A stretch of DNA of 64,000 nt from Acidimicrobiales bacterium (GCA_040219085.1 JAVJTC010000008.1:1-64000), one strand, 5' to 3'; counted from the stretch's first letter, positions 28,424-37,873 are shown. The notes: generated by a model from the letters alone, not told the origin. Program-made: numbers and translations.

Positions 28424-29746
28424 GTGGCGATGCGCGTTAGAGCGACGATTCTGCAGACACCGGCACCCGGGGATCTCGAGGTTCTCGAGGATCACGTGCT
28501 CACCGTCGTCGACGGGAGGATCGAGTCGGTCCTGCCCGCGGCGGAGGCCGGTGACGACCCGTGCGACGTGACGCTGGGCGGTGATTCGGTCCTGCTGCCG
28601 GGTTTGATCGACACCCACGTCCACGCGCCGCAGTGGCCCCAGCGGGCCACCGGCCTGGATCTCCCGCTCGAACGGTGGCTGTTCGAGTACACGTTCCCCC
28701 TCGAGGCCCGCTACGCCGATGAGCGGTTCGCCGCGGGTGTGTACGGCTCGCTCGTGCGGGGGCTGCTGTCACGGGGTACGACCACCGCGGTCTACTACAG
28801 CTCGATCCACGAGCCGGCCACGGTCGCGCTCGCGTCGGCCTGTGTCGAGCACGGGCAGCGTGCCTTCGTCGGCCGGGTGGCGATGGACCACCCGGAGGGG
28901 ACGCCCGACTACTACCGCGACGACGGTGCCGCTCAGGGGGTGGCGGCGAGCCACCGTTCGATCGAGGCGATCAGGGCACTCGGTGCGGGCGCCCGCGTCC
29001 AGCCGATCGTCACCCCCAGGTTCATCCCAGCCTGCACCGACGCCCTGCTGGAGGGTCTGGGCGAGCTCGCCGCGGCGACCGGTGTGCGGATCCAGACCCA
29101 CTGCTCGGAGGGCGACTGGGAGCACGCCTACGTGCTGGAACGCCACGGATGCACCGACGCGCAGTCGTTGGCGAACTTCGGGCTGATGGCGGACCACACG
29201 GTCCTGGGCCACGCGACGCATCTGACCGACCCCGACCGGGCGCTCATCGCCGGTGCCGGGGCGGGGCTCTCGCACTGCCCGTTGTCCAACTCGTACTTCG
29301 CCAACGGCGTCTTCCCCGCCCGGCGCAATCTCGACGCCGGGTTGCGGATCGGTCTCGGCTCCGACCTCGCGGGGGGAGCTGAGGCGTCGCTGTTGCGACA
29401 GTGCGCCCATGCCGTCACGGTCTCCCGTCTCCTCGAGTCCGGCGTGGACACCGAGATCGCGGCCGATCGCCGAGGCGTCGCCGGCGCCCGGATCGACATC
29501 ACCACGGCCTTCTGGCTCGCCACGGCCGGCGGTGCCGATCTGGTGGGCGTCGACGCCGGTCTGCTGGCACCGGGCAGGGTGTTCGACGCGTTCGCGGTCG
29601 ATGTCGGCGCGGGCAGCGCCATTGGCATCGTCGAGGAACTCGACGACTGGGACCGGATTTTCGAGAAGGTCGTCCGCGCGGGCGGGGGCGATGTCAGTCG
29701 GGTGTGGGTGGATGGTCGAGAGGTGGCGGGATCGTCCCGTAGGTGA
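28424..29746 (+). CDS. guaD: Guanine deaminase
   Basis: 440 residues (GTG 28424; ATG 28430 also possible). Zinc amidohydrolase converting guanine to xanthine. Hallmarks: LLPGLIDTHVHAPQWPQ with the metal HxH, the guanine-deaminase-specific LPLERWLFEYTFPLEARYAD, RIQTHCSEGDWEHAYV with a metal His, LGHATHLTD, LSHCPLSNSYFANGVFPAR and LGSDLAGG with the catalytic Asp. First gene of the purine island. Its last 53 bases overlap the 3' end of the convergent Rieske oxygenase gene. Confidence 0.92.
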   Translation: MAMRVRATILQTPAPGDLEVLEDHVLTVVDGRIESVLPAAEAGDDPCDVTLGGDSVLLPGLIDTHVHAPQWPQRATGLDLPLERWLFEYTFPLEARYADERFAAGVYGSLVRGLLSRGTTTAVYYSSIHEPATVALASACVEHGQRAFVGRVAMDHPEGTPDYYRDDGAAQGVAASHRSIEAIRALGAGARVQPIVTPRFIPACTDALLEGLGELAAATGVRIQTHCSEGDWEHAYVLERHGCTDAQSLANFGLMADHTVLGHATHLTDPDRALIAGAGAGLSHCPLSNSYFANGVFPARRNLDAGLRIGLGSDLAGGAEASLLRQCAHAVTVSRLLESGVDTEIAADRRGVAGARIDITTAFWLATAGGADLVGVDAGLLAPGRVFDAFAVDVGAGSAIGIVEELDDWDRIFEKVVRAGGGDVSRVWVDGREVAGSSRR

Positions 29747-30719
29747 CGCCGCGGTCGCGGAGCCAACGGCGGTAGGCGAGGCTGCCGGCGTCGGCGGGTT
29801 GGTGGAGCTCCGCGCGAGAGTCGAGGGGGAGTCGACGGGGTCGTTGGCTCTCGACGACGGGAATGTCCTGGCTGAGGATCGTCTGGTTGAAGGCCTGTTG
29901 CCGGTCCCGGTCCACGTCGTCGGCGCGCATGACGACGACCCGGAAGACCCGACAGCTCGTCTCGGTGACCGGGCTCGCAACGAGCAGGATCGAGAACCCG
30001 TCGTCGCCTTCAGCGCCGCCGGGAACCTTCCGCAGCATCGCCGCGTACGGGTGTGACACGACGTAGTCGTAGCGGACCGGTGCGCCGGTCTCGGCCGTCG
30101 GCCAGGGCCGTGGTTGCCAGACGTCGCAGTCGCTGAGGCGCAGCTCCCCGTCGACTACGGCCACGTCGTAGCGGGTGATCTCGGTGTTGGGGACCTCCCC
30201 GAGGTAGCCGGCGTGGACGAACGGGAAGTGCGCCTGGTCCAGGAAGTTCTCGATGATGCGCGGTCCCGACGAGTCGACCCGGGCCGCTTCGATGACGATG
30301 GCCCGGTCGGCGTCGTGGTCGGCGAACGAGGGCAGATCCCGGGGGGTGGATCCCACACAGGCCCACCACAGTCCGTAACGCTCGGTGACCCGGGCGCTGC
30401 CGAGTCGGGTGGCAGCCGGTGGTGTCCGGTCGGGGTGGGCCGGTTGGTGGACGCACAGCCCGTCGGAGTCGAAGTTCCAGCCGTGGTAGGGGCACACGAC
30501 CGTGCCGTTCTCGTAGCTCCCGAGGGACAGCTGGGCGCCGCGGTGAGGGCAGGTGTCGCTCACGACGGACACCGCGCCGTCGGGATCGCACAGCAGCAGC
30601 CAGCGGTCCTCGAGGAGCTCGAAGGGGGTGGCGGTACCGCGGGCCGTCGACGTGGTCGTCGCGACGGGGAACCACTCGTCGAGGGCCGATTCGCGTCGGG
30701 CGTGTGCGTCGTCGCTCAT
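29694..30719 (-). CDS. Rieske non-heme iron oxygenase, NdmA/NdmB-like N-demethylase
   Basis: 341 residues from ATG at 30719. Rieske [2Fe-2S] ligands C57, H59, C76, H79 (TCPHRG and VCPYHGW). The mononuclear iron site fits D161, H164, H169 in ENFLDQAHFPFVHAG. The C-terminus reads AFNQTILSQDIPVVESQRPRR then AYRRWLRDRGVTYG, the pattern seen in the NdmA/NdmB methylxanthine N-demethylases and in the Rieske-less gene at 39244. Such enzymes oxidise N-methyl groups to formaldehyde using a reductase such as NdmD. The adenosine deaminase gene lies 14 bases upstream on the same strand. Substrate inferred only. Confidence 0.82.
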   Translation of the reverse strand: MSDDAHARRESALDEWFPVATTTSTARGTATPFELLEDRWLLLCDPDGAVSVVSDTCPHRGAQLSLGSYENGTVVCPYHGWNFDSDGLCVHQPAHPDRTPPAATRLGSARVTERYGLWWACVGSTPRDLPSFADHDADRAIVIEAARVDSSGPRIIENFLDQAHFPFVHAGYLGEVPNTEITRYDVAVVDGELRLSDCDVWQPRPWPTAETGAPVRYDYVVSHPYAAMLRKVPGGAEGDDGFSILLVASPVTETSCRVFRVVVMRADDVDRDRQQAFNQTILSQDIPVVESQRPRRLPLDSRAELHQPADAGSLAYRRWLRDRGVTYGTIPPPLDHPPTPD

Positions 30720-30733
30720 CGGCTGGCCTCGCT

Positions 30734-31768
30734 TCAGAGCAGTGCTGAACGCAGCTCGGCCATCTCCCGCAGGAACTCCTCGCGCATCTCGGCCTTCTCG
30801 TCGTCGGGTAGCCAGCTGGCGTCCACCCCGGTGAGTGCGATCTCCTCGGCCTGCTCGTTCGTGAGACCCATCTTCGGGCAGCCTTCGGCGTACTCCTTGC
30901 CGAGGTCGGTGTTCAACATCGTCGGGTCGTCGGTGTTGAACGTCATCCGGAGCCCCTCCGCGATCATCGTGCGGATCGGGTGCGCCGTGAAGTCGTCCCA
31001 GCCGTACAGCAGGGCGCTCGAATGCAGGCATCCCGTGAAGACCACTCCAGCGTCCCGGGCCCGCGCGACGACCGCCTCGTCGTCGAGGATGTGGTAGCCG
31101 TGGTCGACACGCAGACAGCCGAGGTCCAGCGCGGCGGCGACGTCGGCGGAGGTGGACGCGTCGATCTCACCTGCGTGCGCGGTGATGTTCAAACCGTTCC
31201 TCTTCGCGAGTTCGTAGGCCTCGGCGAACAGCTGCGGCGTCTCGAGGTTGTCCGGCGTGAGGTGGTCCTGACCGATCCCGATGATCTCGTCACGGGGAGA
31301 GGCGATCACCTGCTCCACGAGCGCCACGGCGTCCGCGGGCGGCTCGGACTTGTTGATGGCGACGATCAGGTTGCAGCGAACCCCGAGGTCGGTCTCGGCG
31401 GCGCGGATGCCGTCGATCACGCCGTCGACACAGGTGTCGTAGGAGACGCCGTCGGCGTAGTGGTTGGTCGGGTTGAAGAACATCTCGCGGTAGCGGAGGT
31501 TGCCGAGGCGGACCTGGTCCTCGAGGGACTCGTAGGTGACCCGGGCGAAGTCCTCCCGGTCGATGATCGAGCGGGAAACGGCGACGTAGGCGACGAGGAA
31601 CTCGACGATGCCGTCGAAGTCGTACAGCTCGGACGGCTCGTAGGTCGGCAGCGTCACCGAGTGCCTGCGGGCGAGCTCGACCGCGGTCTCGGCGCGGACG
31701 CTGCCCTCGAGGTGGCAGTGCAGCTCCACCTTGGGGATGCGGCGGAGGTACTCGACGGGATCTGCCAT
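30734..31768 (-). CDS. add: Adenosine deaminase family protein, canonical motifs
   Basis: 344 residues. Deaminates adenosine or a close relative. Metal and catalytic motifs all present: ELHCHLEGS, ITAHAGE with catalytic Glu, RVDHGYHI, and FNTDDPTML with the paired Asp. The segment NLRYREMFFNPTNHYADGVSYDTCVDGVIDGI is shared almost exactly with the second copy at 36715, so the two are recent or co-evolving paralogues. It lies between the Rieske oxygenase gene and the nucleoside importer genes, all on the minus strand. Confidence 0.88.
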   Translation of the reverse strand: MADPVEYLRRIPKVELHCHLEGSVRAETAVELARRHSVTLPTYEPSELYDFDGIVEFLVAYVAVSRSIIDREDFARVTYESLEDQVRLGNLRYREMFFNPTNHYADGVSYDTCVDGVIDGIRAAETDLGVRCNLIVAINKSEPPADAVALVEQVIASPRDEIIGIGQDHLTPDNLETPQLFAEAYELAKRNGLNITAHAGEIDASTSADVAAALDLGCLRVDHGYHILDDEAVVARARDAGVVFTGCLHSSALLYGWDDFTAHPIRTMIAEGLRMTFNTDDPTMLNTDLGKEYAEGCPKMGLTNEQAEEIALTGVDASWLPDDEKAEMREEFLREMAELRSALL

Positions 31769-31814
31769 GGCGACCTCCTACGGTCTGCGGGTCAACGGGA
31801 CACGGGACGAGCCG

Positions 31815-32801
31815 TCACCGCTCCTCACGTGAATACGGGACTGCGAGCGCGGCGGGGGCTCTGTTCGATCTGACACGTCTACCTATCTTCGCCGCCCCGG
31901 CGGGGATGAGGATGGCCACCAGGGTGACCAGGTAGGGCAGCATCGACAAGAAGAAGCTGAGGTCACTCGAGCCGAGGAACGGCAGGTTCCAGCCGCGGGC
32001 CTGGGCGGTGGTGCCCAGTGAGATCATCGTCCCGTACAACAGGGCACCGGCCACGACGCGCCCCGGTTTCCACGAAGCGAAGATCACGACCGCCAGGGCG
32101 ACCCAGCCACGGCCGCGGGCGATGTCGGGCGACCATGTCGGGGTGAACGACAGGACCATGTAGGCGCCACCGGCGCCCGAGATGGCGGCGCCGAGGATCG
32201 TGTAGCCGAGCCGCGACCACACGACGCTGACTCCCACGGCGTCGGCGGCTGCCGGGTTCTCGCCGACGGCACGCATGTTCATGCCGTGGCGGGTGCGGGT
32301 GAGGACGAACCACAGGACCGCCGGCAGGAAGAGGTAGGCGACGTAGACGACGGGGTCGTGGTGCAGGAACGCCTCGAGGATGCCTCCGTCGTCGAGCCCT
32401 CCGCCCGGGTTGACCTCCCTGAACAGGGTCGTGATCGGCGTGCCGTTGCGGTTCGTCCCGAGCTGGTTGGACAGACCGATACCGCCGAGAGCGAGCGCGA
32501 GTCCGACGAGGACCTGGTTGGCCCGGAAGAACACGACTGCGATGGCGAAGAGCGTCCCGGCCACCGCGGCGGCGACCATCCCGATGAGCAGTGCCACCCA
32601 CGGGCTCGACACGCCCCAGGTCTGTACGGCGATGACCGCGTACACCGCGCCGATGCCGATGAGGCCTTCCTGGCCCAGGTTCAGCACGCCGACGCGTTCG
32701 CCGAGCATGGCGCCGGTGGCGGCGAGGACGACGACGGTGCTCGCAGGGATGGCTGTGCCGATGAGGCTGAGGAAGGCGTTGTCGATCAGCGCGAGGATCA
32801 T
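31815..32801 (-). CDS. BMP-type nucleoside ABC transporter permease (NupQ/YufQ type)
   Basis: 328 residues, 8-9 membrane segments. Family-typical LIGTAIPASTVVVLAATGAMLGERVGVLNLGQEGLIGIGAVYAV near the N-terminus and the coupling loop ENPAAADAVGVSVVWSRLGYTILGAAISGAGGAYM. Its start overlaps the stop of the other permease gene by 4 bases. Together with the ATPase and lipoprotein it makes a complete purine-nucleoside-type importer. The last 20 residues are basic. Confidence 0.9.
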   Translation of the reverse strand: MILALIDNAFLSLIGTAIPASTVVVLAATGAMLGERVGVLNLGQEGLIGIGAVYAVIAVQTWGVSSPWVALLIGMVAAAVAGTLFAIAVVFFRANQVLVGLALALGGIGLSNQLGTNRNGTPITTLFREVNPGGGLDDGGILEAFLHHDPVVYVAYLFLPAVLWFVLTRTRHGMNMRAVGENPAAADAVGVSVVWSRLGYTILGAAISGAGGAYMVLSFTPTWSPDIARGRGWVALAVVIFASWKPGRVVAGALLYGTMISLGTTAQARGWNLPFLGSSDLSFFLSMLPYLVTLVAILIPAGAAKIGRRVRSNRAPAALAVPYSREER

Positions 32802-33880
32802 GCCGGCACCGCCTCGCCAGCAACCGCCTCTTGGGTCCGTACCAGGCGGTAGCGGGCGGCGACCTCACCCAGCGCGATCCCGGTGAGGATGAGGCCGTAG
32901 ATGCCGAAGATGATGTAGACCGACAGGCCCTTGGTCTGCAGGACGAGCCCCGCGTAGAACATCGACGCGATGAACAGACCGCCGCCGATGACGCCCATGA
33001 AGGCCGCTCCGGCGAGGGCTGCGACGATGAATCCCGAGAGCCCGAACTGTGCGGAGAACCCCGAGTTGAGCGTCTGGGCGCCGGGAGCGCTCAGCTGCAG
33101 CATCCCACCGAGACCGGCGATCCCGCCGGTGGCGAGCATCACCAGGAGGATCCTGCGTCGCACCCGGATGCCGGCGAAGGCGGCCGCACGGGGGTTGCCG
33201 CCGATGGTGTCGATCTCGTAGCCGATCGTCGTCGACCGGAAGATCCACCAGAGGATCCCGGCGAGGACGAAGGGGACGAGAAGTCCGATCGACAGCCGGT
33301 CCGTGCCCGGCAGGTCCGCCAGCGTGTAGGGAACGGCCTCGGTCGACTGGGTGACCGCCGCCTCGCTGTCGCGCCAGAACCCGAGCGACGCCCAGGCGAC
33401 GAGTTGGACCGCCACGAAGTTCAACAACAGCGTCGTGATGATCTCGTTGACGTCCCAGTAGGCGCGCGCGAACGCTGGAACGAGGATCCACACGGCGCCG
33501 GCTGCGGTGGCGGCGAGGGCCATCACGATGAGCACGAGCCAGCCGGGCCCGCCCATGTGGATCCCCACGCCGACAGCCGCGAACGCGCCGAAGAGGAACT
33601 GGCCGTCCGAGCCGATGTTCCAGATGCGCATCCGCAGTGACAGTGCGACCGCGAGGGCCGTCATGAGGATCGGAATCGCACGCAGGGCGACACCTTCGAT
33701 TCCCCGCTGGGACCCGAAGATGGCGTCGAGGGCCTCCCAGAAGATGGAGAACGCGTTGCGACCGGTCAACAACAACAGCAGTCCGGACAGGATCATCGCG
33801 GCCACGGCGCCGCCGATGCGTGTGAGCGCCGCCTGGCGTGCGTCTGCCTCGAGGCGGCGTTCCAGCCTGAAGGTGCTCAC
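32798..33880 (-). CDS. BMP-type nucleoside ABC transporter permease (NupP/YufP type)
   Basis: 360 residues, about 9 membrane segments. Contains LRMRIWNIGSDGQFLFGAFAAVG and GGNPRAAAFAGIRVRRRILLVMLATGGIAGLGGMLQLS, both typical of YufP/NupP permeases. Start overlaps the ATPase gene stop by 4 bases and its end overlaps the second permease start by 4 bases. The substrate is expected to be a nucleoside or purine, given the deaminases on each side. Confidence 0.9.
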   Translation of the reverse strand: MSTFRLERRLEADARQAALTRIGGAVAAMILSGLLLLLTGRNAFSIFWEALDAIFGSQRGIEGVALRAIPILMTALAVALSLRMRIWNIGSDGQFLFGAFAAVGVGIHMGGPGWLVLIVMALAATAAGAVWILVPAFARAYWDVNEIITTLLLNFVAVQLVAWASLGFWRDSEAAVTQSTEAVPYTLADLPGTDRLSIGLLVPFVLAGILWWIFRSTTIGYEIDTIGGNPRAAAFAGIRVRRRILLVMLATGGIAGLGGMLQLSAPGAQTLNSGFSAQFGLSGFIVAALAGAAFMGVIGGGLFIASMFYAGLVLQTKGLSVYIIFGIYGLILTGIALGEVAARYRLVRTQEAVAGEAVPA

Positions 33881-35409
33881 GTCGGGGTCTCGGCGTCGGC
33901 GTGGCCACCCATCAGCAGGCCGATGCGTTCGCGGTCCGCGTCGGCCCGGTCGAACACCCCCATGATCCGCCCCTCGTACATCACAGCGATGCGGTCGCTC
34001 ATCAACAGGACCTCGTCGAGGTCGTCGGAGATGAACAGTACGGCACAGTCGGCGTCGCGTCGCTCGACGATCGCCTGCTGGACCTCGTGCGCCGCGTGGA
34101 CGTCGAGGCCGCGCGTCGGGTGCACCGCGATGAGCAGCCTGTCGGCGACGAGGGCTTCACGTCTGGCCACGAGACGCTGCTGGTTGCCGCCTGACATCTG
34201 ACCTGCCGTCGCGAACACCGAGCGTGTCTGGACGCGGCCGGCTTCCACGAGACGCTTGGCGAACTCGATGACGCCGTGACGGTTCAACGTGATGCCCCGG
34301 GACAGCTCGTCGCCCCAGTAGTTGCGGAGCACGGCGTTGTCCTTGACGGGGGCGGACGAGACCATGCCCACGCCGATGCGATCCTCGGGGATGTGCCCGA
34401 TTCCGAGGTCCGTGACCCACCGCACCGACTTGTTCTGGACGGGCTTGCCGTCAACGGTGATCGTGCCGTCGTCCACGCGCCGCATCGCCGAGATCACCTC
34501 GGCGAGCACCGTCTGGCCGTTGCCGGACACGCCGGCGATGCCCATCACCTCGCCGCTGCGCACAGTGAGGTTCACTCCGTGCAGGGCGGGGATACCGCGG
34601 TCGTTGGAGGCGTAGACGTCTTCGAGGACGAGCACCGGGTCTCCGGTGACCGCACGGTGCTCGATCGTCAGCTCCCGCTCTTCGCCGGTCATGAGCCGGG
34701 CGAGTTCCTGAGGCGTGGCGCCCTCGGCGCTCCGGGTGATCTGGTGGATGCCGTTGCGGAGCACCGTCACGCGGTCCGAGACCTCGAGGACCTCCCGCAG
34801 CTTGTGGCTGATGAAGATGACGGTCCGCCCGCCGGCGACGAGGCGCCGCATGACGGCGAACAGTTCGCGGGCCTCGACGGAGGTCAGTACCGCGGTCGGC
34901 TCGTCGAGGATGAGCACGTGCGCCCCGCGTGCCAGGACCCGCAGGATCTCGACACGCTGTTGCTCGCCGACGGAGAGTTCCCAGATCTTGGCCGTCGGGT
35001 CGACGTGGAGCCCGACCTCGTCCATCAGTTCACGGGAACGTTGCACCAGGGCGCGCTGGTTGATCAGATGTGGTGTCTCGGGCCAGCCGAGGTGGATGTT
35101 CTCGGCCACCGTCATCGGTTCCACGAGCCGGAAGTGCTGGTGGACCATGCCGACGCCGGCGTCGATGGCCTGCGCCGGGTTCTTGAAATCGTGCCGTTCG
35201 CCGTCGACGAGAACCTCGCCGTCGTCGGACCTGTAGATCCCGGCGAAGATGTTGCACAGCGTCGTCTTGCCGGCGCCGTTCTCTCCGAGCAGGGCGTGGA
35301 CCTCGCCCACGGTGGCTTCGAAGTCGACCGCGACCAGCGCGGGGGACCCTCCAAAGGACTTGGAGATCCCCCGCGCTTCGATCGCGACCGGGTTGGCGGT
35401 GTCGGTCAC
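33877..35409 (-). CDS. BMP-type nucleoside ABC transporter ATPase with two nucleotide-binding domains
   Basis: 510 residues. First domain: Walker A LLGENGAGKTTL, signature LSVGEQQRVEIL, Walker B LILDEPTAVLT. Second domain: degenerate Walker A GVSGNGQTVL, signature MSGGNQQRLVARRE, and LIAVHPTRGLDVHAAHEV. This double-domain layout with GNGQ in domain two is that of NupO/RbsA-type importers of sugars and nucleosides. Overlaps the permease gene by 4 bases and follows the lipoprotein gene by 7 bases. Confidence 0.93.
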   Translation of the reverse strand: MTDTANPVAIEARGISKSFGGSPALVAVDFEATVGEVHALLGENGAGKTTLCNIFAGIYRSDDGEVLVDGERHDFKNPAQAIDAGVGMVHQHFRLVEPMTVAENIHLGWPETPHLINQRALVQRSRELMDEVGLHVDPTAKIWELSVGEQQRVEILRVLARGAHVLILDEPTAVLTSVEARELFAVMRRLVAGGRTVIFISHKLREVLEVSDRVTVLRNGIHQITRSAEGATPQELARLMTGEERELTIEHRAVTGDPVLVLEDVYASNDRGIPALHGVNLTVRSGEVMGIAGVSGNGQTVLAEVISAMRRVDDGTITVDGKPVQNKSVRWVTDLGIGHIPEDRIGVGMVSSAPVKDNAVLRNYWGDELSRGITLNRHGVIEFAKRLVEAGRVQTRSVFATAGQMSGGNQQRLVARREALVADRLLIAVHPTRGLDVHAAHEVQQAIVERRDADCAVLFISDDLDEVLLMSDRIAVMYEGRIMGVFDRADADRERIGLLMGGHADAETPT

Positions 35410-35416
35410 AGCCGAC

Positions 35417-36622
35417 TCAGATGCCGGTCACACCCTCGACGGCGAAGTCGACGGCGTAGGCACCGAGCGAGTCGATGGTCTCGCCCTCGGCCAGAACCTC
35501 GTTGCCGGCGGCGTCGACGAGCGGGCCCTCGTAGACCGAGAGTTCGCCGCTGGCCAGCGACGCGGCCGATGCTGCGACGGTGTCCTGCACGTCCTGGGGA
35601 ACCTCGGGGCCCCAGGCGCCCAGCGGCGTGTCCAACAGGACGACCTCGCTCGGCGCGGCCCAGGTGCCGTCGAGGACGGCCTGGCACTGCTCGGTGTAGA
35701 AGGGCCCGAACTCGGAGAGATCGAAGTTGCTCGTGTACTTCGTGGGGGCGGCCTCGCGGAAGTCGAGGTTCCAGTAGCCGGTCCAGACACCCGCCTCTTC
35801 GGCGAGCTGGAGGAACGTCGGCTCGTCCATGACGCCGAAGAGGAACTCTACGCCGTTGTCGAGGAGGGCGTTGGCGGCCTGAGCGGCGAGCTGGGGATCG
35901 AAGAAGGTGCTCACGAGCACGGTCTCGACCGTCGCTTCCGGGTTGACGCTGCGGGCGCCCAGGAGCAGGCCGTTGACGTCGTTGTAGGTGGTGGCCGTCG
36001 GGAACGCACCGATGTAGCCGATACGCCCGCTCGGGGCGAGCAGACCCGCCGCCACGCCCATCAGGTACGCGGTGGTCTCATGGGCCAGGTAGAACCCGAA
36101 CAGGTTGTCCGTGAAGACGTGGCCGTTGCACTCGACGAAGCGGGTCTCGGGGTTCGCCGCGGCGACCTCGGAGAGCAGCGACGCGTACTCGGTGTTGGCG
36201 AAGACGATGTCGTTACCGTCGGCTGCGAGCTGCTCGAAGAGCTGGGTGGTACCCGCATCGAAGCCGATGTTGGGGGTGAAGGCGCTCTCGAGCTTGTCGC
36301 CGAGGGCTGCCTGTGCCTCCAGGCGGCCACGGTCGTGCTCCTGGGTCCAGCCGTTGTCGTCGGGGGGGCCGATGTAGACCCAGTGGGCCTTGATGGACTC
36401 GAGGCCGCCACCGCCATCGCCCGACGCGGTGCCGTCGTCACCTGAAGCGGTGCCGTCGCCGCCACCACCCGAGGACGTGTCGTCGTCATCGTCGCCACAG
36501 GCGGCCAGGAACGACCCACCCAGGGTCAGACCGCCGACGCCGATCGCGCCGAGTCGCAGGGCACGCCGACGCGAGATGTTCGCGTTCGGCAGATAGAGGC
36601 CCGTTTCCTCATCCTTGTTCAT
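35417..36622 (-). CDS. BMP-family substrate-binding lipoprotein (nucleoside receptor)
   Basis: 401 residues from ATG at 36622 with AGGGGAAATGGCA just upstream. Signal region ISRRRALRLGAIGVGGLTLGGSFLAAC has a twin-arginine-like RRR and a lipobox with Cys42, so it may be exported by Tat and then lipidated. A Gly/Asp/Ser linker follows (residues 43-75), then the BMP domain (HWVYIGPPDDNGWTQEHDRGR, GRIGYIGAF, DNGVEFLFGVMDEP). Binds the substrate for the importer encoded downstream on the same strand. Confidence 0.9.
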   Translation of the reverse strand: MNKDEETGLYLPNANISRRRALRLGAIGVGGLTLGGSFLAACGDDDDDTSSGGGGDGTASGDDGTASGDGGGGLESIKAHWVYIGPPDDNGWTQEHDRGRLEAQAALGDKLESAFTPNIGFDAGTTQLFEQLAADGNDIVFANTEYASLLSEVAAANPETRFVECNGHVFTDNLFGFYLAHETTAYLMGVAAGLLAPSGRIGYIGAFPTATTYNDVNGLLLGARSVNPEATVETVLVSTFFDPQLAAQAANALLDNGVEFLFGVMDEPTFLQLAEEAGVWTGYWNLDFREAAPTKYTSNFDLSEFGPFYTEQCQAVLDGTWAAPSEVVLLDTPLGAWGPEVPQDVQDTVAASAASLASGELSVYEGPLVDAAGNEVLAEGETIDSLGAYAVDFAVEGVTGI

Positions 36623-36714
36623 TTGCCATTTCCCCTCTCGCTGGTGTCGGACGACGCTCGCGCGTCGCCCGTCTTTCTCTCTCCGTGATCTGTGCCGGCC
36701 GGTGGCCGGGTGTT

Positions 36715-37737
36715 TCAGGCCAACGCGGCCGCGAGCTCGTCGAACTCGGTGGCCCACTCGCGGCGCATGGTCCGCTTGTCCGGCTCGTCGAGCCAGCTCC
36801 CGTCGATGCCGTTGAGCATGCACTGACGGAAGTCTTCGATCGTGAAACCCATGTGGTCGTGGGCGACGACGTAGTCGCGCGTCGGGTCGGACTTGAACAT
36901 GGGCGGGTCGTCGCAGTCGAGGCTGATCTTGAGGCCGAACTCGCGCATGCGCCGCAGCGGGTGGTTGTCGAAGTCGTTGTCGAAGTAGACCCACGCGGTC
37001 GACACCGGTGTGCACGTGAACACGATGCCCTCGTCGCGGCAACGGGTCATGATCGCCTCGCTCTCCACGACGTGGTAGCCGTGGTCGACCCGCTCGCAGC
37101 CCAACAGGTCCAGACACGTCTCGATGTTGCGGGGCGGGGCGTCCTCGGACTGGTGGGCGGTGAGGCGCAGGCCGGCCCGGTCGGCCATGCGATAGGCCTT
37201 CCAGAACCGCTCCGGGGGGAACTCGGCCTCGGCGTAGTCCAGGCCGATCCCAATCACCTCGTCCCGGGGGTTCTCGATGAGCGTCTCGACCATCTCGACA
37301 CCGAGCTCGGGGCTCTGCATGCGGTTGATGGCCGCGATCAGCCGGCACTCGATGCCGTGGTCACTGCGAGCGGCGTCGATCCCGGCGATCAGTCCGTCCA
37401 CGCAGGTCTCGTAGCTGACCCCGGCGGCCATGTGTTGGGTCGGGTTGAAGAACATCTCCCGGTACCGGACGTTGTGCTCGGCGGCCTCGGTGAGCGTCTC
37501 GTAGCAGATCCGCTCGAAGTCCTCGGGGTCCTTCACGGCCAGCGCCGTGTTGTCGTACATGTGGAGGAACTTGTAGATGTCGGGGTAGTCGTAGAGGTCC
37601 TCGGGCTCGTCGAAGTCCGGCAGCGGGACACCGTGTTTGGTGCAGAGATCGACCGCTGTGGCGGCCTGCACGGACCCCATCAGGTGTACGTGCAGGCTGA
37701 CCTTGGGTATCGCCTTCAGGAAGTCTTCGACGTCCAC
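36715..37737 (-). CDS. Adenosine deaminase-like protein with altered substrate motifs
   Basis: 340 residues. Clear ADA fold with the metal HxH (LHVHLMGS), His of RVDHGYHV and paired Asp in LDCDDPPMF. Two signature positions differ from canonical adenosine deaminase: HLEGS is HLMGS and HAGE is HQSE, keeping the catalytic Glu but not the Ala-Gly. These residues line the base and ribose pocket, so the substrate may be a modified adenosine, adenine or a related purine. Paralogue of the gene at 30734 (shared NVRYREMFFNPTQHMAAGVSYETCVDG). 92 bases upstream of the lipoprotein gene. Confidence 0.82.
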   Translation of the reverse strand: MDVEDFLKAIPKVSLHVHLMGSVQAATAVDLCTKHGVPLPDFDEPEDLYDYPDIYKFLHMYDNTALAVKDPEDFERICYETLTEAAEHNVRYREMFFNPTQHMAAGVSYETCVDGLIAGIDAARSDHGIECRLIAAINRMQSPELGVEMVETLIENPRDEVIGIGLDYAEAEFPPERFWKAYRMADRAGLRLTAHQSEDAPPRNIETCLDLLGCERVDHGYHVVESEAIMTRCRDEGIVFTCTPVSTAWVYFDNDFDNHPLRRMREFGLKISLDCDDPPMFKSDPTRDYVVAHDHMGFTIEDFRQCMLNGIDGSWLDEPDKRTMRREWATEFDELAAALA

Positions 37738-37873
37738 TGGCCCTCCTCGTTCTCGACGGCCGCTGGGCGACGTTAACAGCGGGTGAACGGCAGCGTGCTA
37801 CGCGCTTGTTTCCGCTCTGTGAACGACCCGCCGCGTTCTGTCGGCGAAGCCCCTTCGGTGCCACACTCGGCTC
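37738..37873. promoter_or_regulatory. Divergent promoter region of the purine island
   Basis: 136 bases between the ADA-like gene (minus) and the 8-oxoguanine deaminase gene (plus). Both operons must start here. I see a GTTAAC near 37774 but no confident -35/-10 pair or clear operator, and no regulator gene lies next to it. Confidence 0.5.

Noticed and set aside
29694-31031. Extension of the Rieske gene upstream of ATG 30719
   Set aside because: The extra 104 codons run antiparallel to, and inside, the adenosine deaminase gene in another frame and have no coding character.
35417-37348. 643-codon reading of the BMP lipoprotein
   Set aside because: The first 242 codons overlap the ADA-like gene; a clear signal peptide with ribosome site begins at 36622.
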